DNA of 64,000 nt from Clostridium tetanomorphum (GTDB lineage: Bacteria > Bacillota > Clostridia > Clostridiales > Clostridiaceae): positions 20,685 to 84,684 of the forward strand of contig NZ_JAGGKA010000020.1 of the NCBI RefSeq assembly GCF_017873215.1, in the 5' to 3' direction. The translations under genes were made by a program, and so were the position numbers. The notes beneath the pieces were generated by a model, which was not told where the DNA came from, ran no database searches, and saw only the letters and a list, made by a program, of their open reading frames with translations. Positions 57,381-64,000 of this stretch are shown one piece after another. Every line of letters begins with the position of its first letter. The first letter of the stretch is position 1.

Positions 57381-57561
57381 AAATAATCACAATGTCAGTA
57401 TATGCAAGAAAATTTATTTTGTAACATTAATTAGAGCAAACTACTTTTCATAAAAATTTTCTTTTGTTTGAAGCATTTTTTAGAATGAACTTTTATGGAT
57501 AATAGTTAAATTTGTGCTTATAATAATTTAGAGTATAAATATATTGATAGGGATGATAATT

Positions 57562-58323
57562 ATGAATACTTTAGAAAAATCTTATTCATATGTATTTAAA
57601 AATATATTAAGAGCTGTAAATCCTGTAAAGAAGAGAATAATGAAAGCTGAGTGTAAGGTTCATAAATTTATAAATGCTCAGTCTGTAATAGTATTAAAAA
57701 ATGATGGACATATAGAAGCTCATAAACTTATGGTCGCATATATAAGTGATATAAATGAAGGAGTAGTTTGGGCTGATCAGGATTTAAAAAGCAGTAATCA
57801 CTTTTATAATCCACACAAGAATAAGGGATTATACGGTAGTAGTGATGCTAAAAAAGAATGTATATCTTACTATACTACAGCATTAAATGAATATTTCAAC
57901 GGTGATATTAAAAATGCAATGTTTTATTTGGGTGCAGCTTGTCATTTAATTCAAGATTTAACAGTTCCTCAACATGCTAATGTTCACTTATTAAATAACC
58001 ATAGAAGTTATGAAAAATGGGTAATTAGAACCCATACAAATCATGATGAGTTTAAAATTAAAGAAGGGGGAATATATTTTGATTCTTTAAAGCATTATAT
58101 TGATTTCAATAGTAAAGGAGCAATAAATATATACAGAAAACATTTACATGTAAAAAATCGGCATGTTAGATTTCAGATAATTACTTCTGTAGTTTTAACA
58201 ATGGCTCAAGCTACTACTGCAGGTTTGATGTTTAAGTTCTATAAGGATATAGAAGAAATTAAGCCTATTACAATTACCCAACAGAAAGAGCAGTTTGAGA
58301 ATATTGTAAATAAATCATTATAG
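57562..58323 (+). CDS. Zinc-dependent phospholipase C-like protein, second copy
   Basis: 253 aa from ATG 57562 (AGGGATG upstream). The alpha-toxin/P1-nuclease helical fold is shown by VHKFINAQSV, HIEAHKLMVAYISD, VWADQDL, NHFYNPHKNKGLYG, MFYLGAACHLIQDLTVPQH (with ligand His and Asp near residues 131-136) and ATTAGLMFKFYKD. No signal peptide is seen and the N-terminal Trp that chelates zinc in secreted enzymes is therefore absent. It is probably intracellular or exported by another route. Substrate unknown. Confidence 0.8.
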   Translation: MNTLEKSYSYVFKNILRAVNPVKKRIMKAECKVHKFINAQSVIVLKNDGHIEAHKLMVAYISDINEGVVWADQDLKSSNHFYNPHKNKGLYGSSDAKKECISYYTTALNEYFNGDIKNAMFYLGAACHLIQDLTVPQHANVHLLNNHRSYEKWVIRTHTNHDEFKIKEGGIYFDSLKHYIDFNSKGAINIYRKHLHVKNRHVRFQIITSVVLTMAQATTAGLMFKFYKDIEEIKPITITQQKEQFENIVNKSL

Positions 58324-58358
58324 GAGATATATTGACTTTTCTAAATAAATAATAAATT

Positions 58359-58396
58359 TAAGGACTGAACATTTATTCATTTAAGTTCAGTCCTTA
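58359..58396. terminator. Bidirectional hairpin terminator
   Basis: TAAGGACTGAAC (58359-58370) pairs exactly with GTTCAGTCCTTA (58385-58396), 14-nt loop. It lies between the second phospholipase-like gene and the convergent methyltransferase. Confidence 0.75.
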
Positions 58397-58406
58397 TAAT
58401 TAGAAT

Positions 58407-58972
58407 TTAGGTATCAGGATAAGCATAAATCATAATTTTATTATAAAATAATAGTTGATTATATCTTTTAATAACTTTAGTTTTATAGTTAGCTTTTCTA
58501 AAAAGATCTAAATACTCGTACCCTTATCAAGTTTAGACATATACCAGTTACGCATACGTGCTTTTTTAAAAAAACAGGGTTCTACTATTATTATATTTCC
58601 ATCTGATTTCAATACTCTTTTAAATTCTTTTAAACTATCTGTTAATTCCTCAGTTGGAATATGATGAAGTACTGATAAAATCATAATATAATCAACAGAA
58701 TTTTGCGATAAAGGAAGAAGACCATCTTTAGTTGTTATAAAATTATACTCTGGATATAATTTTTTAGCATAATTTATTCTTTTATCATCGCAGTCTACTC
58801 CAAGATAATTTGATGATTCAAATAAGTAAGAACTAGAACCAATACCACAACCAAAATCAAGAACTGTTTTATCTTTAAATTCAATGCAATTTTGAAACAT
58901 TGAATTATAAAATTTATTTAGGAACCATTTAGGTCGTACAAAATAATGATATAATCTTGGGGATAGTTCCAT
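58407..58972 (-). pseudogene. SAM-dependent methyltransferase, frameshifted
   Basis: The reverse frame from ATG 58972 (AGGAGG upstream) gives motif I VLDFGCGIGSSSYLF, motif II YLGVDCDDKR, and LSVLHHIPTEEL, then stops after LDKGTSI at 58508, 154 aa. Immediately beyond, another frame continues the protein as GYEYLDLFRKANYKTK and on to a stop at 58407-58409. Adding one base to the run of three C at 58521-58523 (G on the coding strand) would restore a 188-residue protein, the normal length. It is either a fresh frameshift or a sequencing slip. The substrate of the intact enzyme is unknown. Confidence 0.75.
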
Positions 58973-59206
58973 AATATGATGCCTCCTATCTAATTAAGTA
59001 ATACAAAGTTAGATTACCCTTATGTTCTTGATTTATAACTTGATTTTTTAAGTTAAAGTGGATTATTAATGTAATCACTTTGTTTCAATAAAAATAAATT
59101 AGTAGATTTGTTACATATATATGAGATAATATTTATGTGACAATTTATAATAAAAGTTAAGCATTGTAAAATAAGTATATATAAATATTTAAAGGTTGTG
59201 ATAAAG

Positions 59207-59899
59207 TTGTATAATATTATGATTATAGAAGATGACAAAAAAATGGCTAAACTTATAAAAAATCATTTAGAGCGATATGGATATAAAGCATATTTAATTA
59301 AGGATTTTTCAAATATAAAAGATGAATTTCTCGAATATAAACCAGATCTTGTTTTAATGGATATAAATCTTCCTTTTTTTGATGGTTTTTATTGGTGCAG
59401 TGATATAAGAAGTCATTCAAAAGTACCTATAATATTTATATCCGCTAGAGATTCAGATATGGATCAGGTTATGGCAATAGATAACGGTGGAGACGACTTT
59501 ATAACAAAGCCATTTTCTTATGATGTATTATTAGCAAAAATAAAAGGTGTACTGAGAAGAGCATATGGTAGTTATGCTAAAGGCGATACAGATTTTTTAA
59601 AAATTGACAATTTGATATTATATATAAATAATAATGTATTAGAATTTAAAAGTAAAAAAACTGAACTTAGTAAAAATGAATTTTCTCTTTTACTATATCT
59701 TCTTAAAAACATAAATAAAATTGTTTCAAGAGATACTTTACTTGAGATACTTTGGAGTGACACTGACTTTATTGATGACAACACCCTTTCTGTCAATGTT
59801 ACAAGACTTAGAAAGAAGCTAGAAGAAGTAGGCATTACAAATGCTATAGAGACAAAACGTGGTCAAGGATATATTCTTATTAATAATTGGACAGAGTAA
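59207..59899 (+). CDS. BceR-type response regulator
   Basis: 230 aa from TTG 59207 (AAAGG upstream; GTG 59198 is an alternative). OmpR architecture: NIMIIEDDKKMAKLI, acceptor Asp in DLVLMDINLPFFDGFY, the dimer/activation residue region ITKPFSYD, and a winged helix with SVNVTRLRKKLEE and ETKRGQGYIL. With the following kinase and ABC transporter it forms a peptide-antibiotic detoxification module. It probably activates the transporter genes downstream. Confidence 0.92.
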   Translation: MYNIMIIEDDKKMAKLIKNHLERYGYKAYLIKDFSNIKDEFLEYKPDLVLMDINLPFFDGFYWCSDIRSHSKVPIIFISARDSDMDQVMAIDNGGDDFITKPFSYDVLLAKIKGVLRRAYGSYAKGDTDFLKIDNLILYINNNVLEFKSKKTELSKNEFSLLLYLLKNINKIVSRDTLLEILWSDTDFIDDNTLSVNVTRLRKKLEEVGITNAIETKRGQGYILINNWTE

Positions 59900-59915
59900 A
59901 GAGTTGGTGAGTAAA

Positions 59916-60965
59916 ATGAAATTTATAGATTTTTTGAAAGATAGGATAGCTTATATAATAACTTATTTTATGAGTATATCTTTAGTTATTCTAATAATGT
60001 ATTTGACTATATTTATAAAAGTAATTGAGTTTCCTATAATAAATGTATTATATGCATATTTGATTTCTATAGTTATATTTATTATATTCTTGATATATGA
60101 ATATTCAAAAGTAAGAATGTTTTATAAGCGACTTTATGGAGCATCAAATTCTGAAAATATTATAGAAGATATTATAAATATAGGTGAAGCTAAAAATATA
60201 GAGCAAAAACTTTTTATAAATACATTGGAAAAGTTACATAAGTCATATGAAGGGAAGATTTATAAATATGAAGATATTCAAAAACATTATTCAAACTTTA
60301 TAAATCAATGGGTACATCAAATGAAAACACCTGTATCTATAATTAATTTAATATTGCAAGAAGAATATACAGCAGAGTTTAAAGAGATTTTTGACAGTAT
60401 TGGTGAAGAAAATGAAAAGATATCACAAGGTCTTAATATTATGTTATATAATGCAAGAATAAATGAATTTAATCATGATTTTAATGTGGAAGATATAGAT
60501 ATATTGCTGATTTTAAGAAAAGTAGTAAATGACAATAAAAAATTACTTATCAGACATAAGATATTTCCTGAAATAATAGGCAAAACTACAATTGTTCAAA
60601 CAGATAAAAAGTGGATATACTTTGTTATAAATCAAATTGTTATTAATGCAATAAAATATACAGCTGTAGTAAAGAAAGATAAAAAAGCTATAAAGTTTAA
60701 TATAGAAGAAGATACTACAAAAATAGTTGTGAGCATTGAAGATAATGGTATTGGTATACCAAAAGAAGATTTAGGACGAGTATTTAATGTTTTCTTTACG
60801 GGTAAGAATGGTAGAAAAACCTCTGAGTCTACAGGTATGGGAATGTACTTATCAAAACGCATTTGTGAAGGGCTTGGAAATAAGTTATATGTTGAATCAG
60901 AAGAAGGAAAAGGAACAAAATTTTATATTGATTTTTATAAAGGGAAAAATATATTTAAATTATAA
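59916..60965 (+). CDS. BceS-type intramembrane-sensing histidine kinase
   Basis: 349 aa from ATG 59916. Two closely spaced membrane segments (about residues 12-33 and 39-60) with almost no external loop, then the characteristic H-box FINQWVHQMKTPVSIINL (His near residue 145), an N-box VINQIVINAIKYT, G1 IEDNGIGIPKEDLG and STGMGMYLSKRICE. Such kinases cannot sense ligands themselves and read the state of the associated ABC transporter. The gene order RR-HK-ATPase-permease is diagnostic. Confidence 0.92.
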   Translation: MKFIDFLKDRIAYIITYFMSISLVILIMYLTIFIKVIEFPIINVLYAYLISIVIFIIFLIYEYSKVRMFYKRLYGASNSENIIEDIINIGEAKNIEQKLFINTLEKLHKSYEGKIYKYEDIQKHYSNFINQWVHQMKTPVSIINLILQEEYTAEFKEIFDSIGEENEKISQGLNIMLYNARINEFNHDFNVEDIDILLILRKVVNDNKKLLIRHKIFPEIIGKTTIVQTDKKWIYFVINQIVINAIKYTAVVKKDKKAIKFNIEEDTTKIVVSIEDNGIGIPKEDLGRVFNVFFTGKNGRKTSESTGMGMYLSKRICEGLGNKLYVESEEGKGTKFYIDFYKGKNIFKL

Positions 60966-61000
60966 TCTTTCAAAATTGTAATGTTTATATTTAAAATGAA

Positions 61001-61036
61001 AGAGAAATCGATACTAAGATTTCTCTATTTTTTTTA
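61001..61036 (+). terminator. Intrinsic terminator between kinase and transporter genes
   Basis: AGAGAAATC (61001-61009) pairs with GATTTCTCT (61018-61026), then a long T-run. It separates the two-component genes from the ABC genes, so the latter should have their own promoter in 61037-61085. Confidence 0.88.
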
Positions 61037-61085
61037 TAATAAAGTCATGGTCTTCGAAGAATATATAAAGTAGGAGGTTTTTATT

Positions 61086-61856
61086 ATGTCAATTTTAAAA
61101 GTTGAAAATATAACAAAGATATATGGTGGAAAAAAAGGTGGCATGACCTTTAAAGCTTTAGATAAATTTAGTTTAGAAATTGAAAAAGGTGAATTTGTTG
61201 GAGTAATGGGGCCATCTGGTAGTGGTAAGACTACATTATTAAATATAATGGCAACTATAGATAGCCCTTCATCAGGAGAACTTTTTATAAATGGTACAAA
61301 TCCTACAAAATTAAATGAAAAAAACATTGCTCTTTTTAGAAGAAAGGAATTAGGTTTTATATTTCAAGATTTTAATCTTTTAGATTCACTATCTATTAAG
61401 GAAAATATAATATTACCACTTGTATTAGAAAAAGTTAAGGTAAGAGAAATAGAAAAGAGAGTTGAAGAAATTACAGGCCTTTTAAACATTAAAGATATTT
61501 TAAACAAAAAGCCATATGAAATTTCAGGGGGACAGCAGCAGAGAGCAGCTTGTGCAAGAGCACTTATTCATAATCCTTCTATAATTTTGGCAGATGAACC
61601 TACAGGAAATCTTGATTCTAAAGCTTCCCAGGATGTTATGGAAACTTTAACAAATCTAAATAGCAAAAAAGGAGCTACTATAATGATGGTTACTCACGAC
61701 CCTTTTTCTGCAAGTTTTTGTAAAAGAATAATTATGATTAAGGATGGAAAATATTTTTTAGAAATCGTGAATGGAGGGAACAGGCAGACATTTTTTAAAG
61801 AGATTATGGATTCCCTTTCACTTTTAGGAAGTAGGTCAAATAATTATACACTGTAG
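61086..61856 (+). CDS. BceA-type ABC transporter ATPase
   Basis: 256 aa. Walker A GPSGSGKTTLLNIMATIDS near residue 38, FIFQDFNLLDSLSIKENI, signature ISGGQQQRAACARAL, Walker B IILADEPTGNLDSKASQDV, switch MMVTHDPFSASFC, and the C-terminal extension typical of BceA (NGGNRQTFFKEIMDSLSLLG). GTAGGAGG precedes the start. It energises the large BceB-type permease that follows, a peptide-antibiotic detoxification pump also acting as the sensor for the kinase. Confidence 0.93.
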   Translation: MSILKVENITKIYGGKKGGMTFKALDKFSLEIEKGEFVGVMGPSGSGKTTLLNIMATIDSPSSGELFINGTNPTKLNEKNIALFRRKELGFIFQDFNLLDSLSIKENIILPLVLEKVKVREIEKRVEEITGLLNIKDILNKKPYEISGGQQQRAACARALIHNPSIILADEPTGNLDSKASQDVMETLTNLNSKKGATIMMVTHDPFSASFCKRIIMIKDGKYFLEIVNGGNRQTFFKEIMDSLSLLGSRSNNYTL

Positions 61857-61868
61857 GGGAGGATTGAA

Positions 61869-63839
61869 ATGACAATCAATAATATAGCTATTAAAAATAT
61901 TAGAGGAAATTCAAATAAATATGTTATGTATTATTTAAGTAATGTAATAGTTGTAACTATATTTTTTATATTTGCAAATTTTATATATAATCCAAGTTTA
62001 AGTAATGGTAATGTTAGTGATAAAACTATAGGTGAAGTTGCTAGTAGATTAATGTACTTATGCGAGTTTGTAATAGTAATCTTTACTTTCATATTTTCAA
62101 ATTACTCAATAACTAGTTTTTTAAAATCTAGGGAAAAAGAATTTGGACTTTTATCAATGTTTGGTTTAACTAAAGGTCAAATAAGAAGATATGTTATGTT
62201 TGAAAATATAATAATTTCAATTATTTCTATTGTGACAGGACTCTTCTTTGGAATGTTGTTTTCAAAATTATTTTTTATGGCTGTGTCTATAATCTTAGAT
62301 TTAAATTCAGAAATTCCATTTTTAATATCAAGTAAAGCTGTAAAAATAACAATATTAAGCTTTTTAATACTTCTTAATTTTATAAGTTTTATTACAAGCT
62401 TTAAAATAAAAAATAATAACATTGCACAATTATTAAAAGGTGAGAGAATACCTAAAACAACGCCAAAGTTTTCAAAAATAAAATCAGTATTAGGAATATT
62501 ACTTATAATTTCTGGGTATGTTGTAGGCGTATTTTCTGGTACAGCTATTATAGGCACAATGATTCCCATACTTATAGTTGTAATAATAGGAACTCATTTT
62601 TTATTTTCTCAGTTCAGTGTGTTTTTTACAAATAAGCTTCAAAATAATAAGGGAGTTTATTATAAAGGAATAAATCTAATAACCTTATCTCAAATTATAT
62701 ATAAATTAAAGGATAATGCAAAGGTATTATTTATTACTTCAATACTTAGTGGAATTACACTTGCATCAGCTATATCAGTTTATTCATTACAAAAGGTGAG
62801 TTTATCTTCACTTGAAGAAAATTGTCCGCAAGATATAGGGATCATAGAACAAGATATAAATTCTCATAAAGTTATAGCTGATGGAAAAATTGAAGAGATA
62901 TTGAATAAGCATAAATTTGATATACAATATAGAAATAAAATAGAATTAATAAAGGCAAAAAATAATGATAAGATAGAAGAGAGTAAGAAGAGTACTTATG
63001 GTATAAAAATAAATAAAACTGATTTTAATATAATGTCTGAAAATAGCTTTAATGAACTTGCAAAGCAGTATAATAAAAAAGCGGTAGATTTAAAAAATGG
63101 AGAAATGGTAATATGTACCTATGATTTAACTGGTGGTATAGCTAATGAAAAAGTAGAACTTCCTTTTAAACATCAAAAAACTTTAAACTTAAATATTAAC
63201 GGTAAAGTAAGTAGTTTTAATATATTAAATAATTTAAAAGGTGGTATTATAAACGCAGATAAAAAAAATACTAATACTATAATTATTAATAATGATGATT
63301 TTAAAAAGTTATGGAGTAAGGTTTCAAATAGCAATAAATATATTTATTATGGATACAACATCAAACATAATTTAAAGGCTGCTGATGCAATAACTGAAAT
63401 AAAGAATTCAGTTACAAAAGGTCAAGAAGCTTTCTTTACTGAAAGGGTAATAAGTGCAGCAAATTTAATGAAAGTGCTATCTATACTTTTATTTATAGGA
63501 ACATTTATTGCAATAATATTCTTTATTGCAACAGGAAGTATATTATACTTTAAGATGTTTAATGAAATTCAGAAAGATAAGCAAGACTTTATAGGATTAA
63601 AAAAGATAGGTGTTACACAAGAAGAAATAAAAAGGGTGGTTAGTATTCAAAGTTTTACAATGTTTTTCTTGCCACTTACAGTAGCAACTCTTCATGCTGT
63701 TTTTGCAGTAAAATCTGTAGGACTTTTATATACAACTTACTTTATGTTTATTGCAGGAATATATTTAGTTTTACAGATAATATATTATTTATTTGCCAAA
63801 TGGATGTATATTAAACAGATTAATAGTTGGAGCATTTAA
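61869..63839 (+). CDS. BceB-type ABC transporter permease
   Basis: 656 aa, ten predicted membrane segments: one near the N-terminus (about 19-38), three at about 55-160, two at about 190-250, then a segment at about 285, a large extracellular domain (roughly 300-520) and three at the C-terminus. The large domain between segments 7 and 8 is the BceB hallmark and binds the peptide or its lipid target complex. FtsX-like motifs SREKEFGLLSMFGLTKGQI and KKIGVTQEEIKRV are present. Typical substrates are bacitracin-like or cationic peptides; which one cannot be told. Confidence 0.92.
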   Translation: MTINNIAIKNIRGNSNKYVMYYLSNVIVVTIFFIFANFIYNPSLSNGNVSDKTIGEVASRLMYLCEFVIVIFTFIFSNYSITSFLKSREKEFGLLSMFGLTKGQIRRYVMFENIIISIISIVTGLFFGMLFSKLFFMAVSIILDLNSEIPFLISSKAVKITILSFLILLNFISFITSFKIKNNNIAQLLKGERIPKTTPKFSKIKSVLGILLIISGYVVGVFSGTAIIGTMIPILIVVIIGTHFLFSQFSVFFTNKLQNNKGVYYKGINLITLSQIIYKLKDNAKVLFITSILSGITLASAISVYSLQKVSLSSLEENCPQDIGIIEQDINSHKVIADGKIEEILNKHKFDIQYRNKIELIKAKNNDKIEESKKSTYGIKINKTDFNIMSENSFNELAKQYNKKAVDLKNGEMVICTYDLTGGIANEKVELPFKHQKTLNLNINGKVSSFNILNNLKGGIINADKKNTNTIIINNDDFKKLWSKVSNSNKYIYYGYNIKHNLKAADAITEIKNSVTKGQEAFFTERVISAANLMKVLSILLFIGTFIAIIFFIATGSILYFKMFNEIQKDKQDFIGLKKIGVTQEEIKRVVSIQSFTMFFLPLTVATLHAVFAVKSVGLLYTTYFMFIAGIYLVLQIIYYLFAKWMYIKQINSWSI

Positions 63840-63875
63840 TTATTTATTCAATTCTAGTGTTGATTTACAGAATTT

Positions 63876-63914
63876 AAAAGTCAAGGGATATAAGTTTCCT
63901 TTGACTTTTTTATT
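63876..63914 (+). terminator. Terminator after the bceB-type gene
   Basis: AAAAGTCAAGGGA (63876-63888) pairs with TCCTTTGACTTTT (63897-63909) with one G-U, loop of eight, then T-rich. The group II intron starts five bases past the stem. Confidence 0.9.
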
Positions 63915-64000
63915 GTGTGCCCAGCATGGGCAACAACTTGACGGTGAAAGTCCGTTGTGGGCTTGGTAGTGGGAACCACTAGCTGACGGCAAGGGTGTCC
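63915..64000 (+). mobile_element. 5' end of a group IIC-type intron (continues beyond the window)
   Basis: Begins GTGTGCCCAGCATGGGCAAC, then GGTGAAAGTCC and GGCAAGGGTGTCC, agreeing with the order and wording of the domain I start of class IIC introns such as Oceanobacillus O.i.I1 (from memory). The insertion point behind a transcription terminator is the known class IIC preference. Whether a reverse transcriptase follows lies outside the window. Confidence 0.82.

Noticed and set aside
62177..62569. 130-aa reverse open frame within the BceB-type gene
   Set aside because: Antisense shadow of membrane-segment codons.

Overview
The window is AT-rich DNA from a low-GC, spore-forming anaerobe, most probably Clostridium sensu stricto. 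The support is strong AGGAGG-type ribosome binding sites with many TTG/GTG starts, a spore photoproduct lyase, a CwlD-like cortex amidase, a sigma-54 to cggR to glycolysis gene order, an SsrA tag reading ANDNFALAA, and clostridial families such as DUF4179, DUF4342 and VanW. I do not assign a species.

Layout. 1-5.3 kb: 3' end of cysE, queG, a PlsC acyltransferase, nth, an NAD-malic enzyme and, convergently, cinA. 5.4-8.3 kb: lemA and a TPM-domain gene, then a strong terminator followed at once by a 234-nt degenerate group II intron, then a zinc phospholipase-C-like gene. 8.3-11.2 kb: an mtnA/class II aldolase pair that looks like the DHAP shunt, and an M42 peptidase. 11.3-17.2 kb: a VanW protein and a MoxR/DUF58/transglutaminase operon, then tRNA-Leu(CAG). 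17.4-24 kb: chemoreceptor, cwlD-like amidase, Cof-type HAD phosphatase, splB, trmL, degV. 24.3-29.1 kb: a BmpA-type nucleoside ABC transporter. 29.3-43.8 kb: rpoN, cggR with its operator, gap-pgk-tpiA-gpmI-eno, secG, a K+-dependent membrane pyrophosphatase, rnr, smpB, then tmRNA at 43.9 kb.

Downstream of tmRNA the character changes to accessory DNA. Two degenerate copies of the tmRNA 3' end (45.53 and 47.38 kb) frame a TetR gene with a truncated PEP-utilising-enzyme fragment, and an ECF sigma factor/DUF4179 pair. Next come a TetR gene with a textbook operator and an FtsX-type ABC exporter whose codon use is visibly richer in G and C, a DUF4342-DUF4342-response regulator-kinase operon, a three-gene reverse-strand operon (atypical small protein kinase, PHP phosphoesterase, calcineurin-like phosphoesterase), a second phospholipase-C-like gene, a methyltransferase broken by one frameshift, and a BceRS-BceAB-type antimicrobial-peptide module. 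The last 86 bases are the 5' end of a group IIC-type intron, inserted after a terminator with the same 5-nt spacing as the 6.9-kb remnant.

The genes form several coherent units: a glycolytic operon under CggR control backed by PPi-driven ion pumping, a nucleoside uptake system, a trans-translation pair (smpB-ssrA), and envelope-stress and drug-response modules collected downstream of ssrA. The less explained units are the kinase/PHP/phosphoesterase operon, the DUF4342 pair wired to a two-component system, and the 13-bp intergenic repeats that sit just upstream of nth, tpiA and eno.
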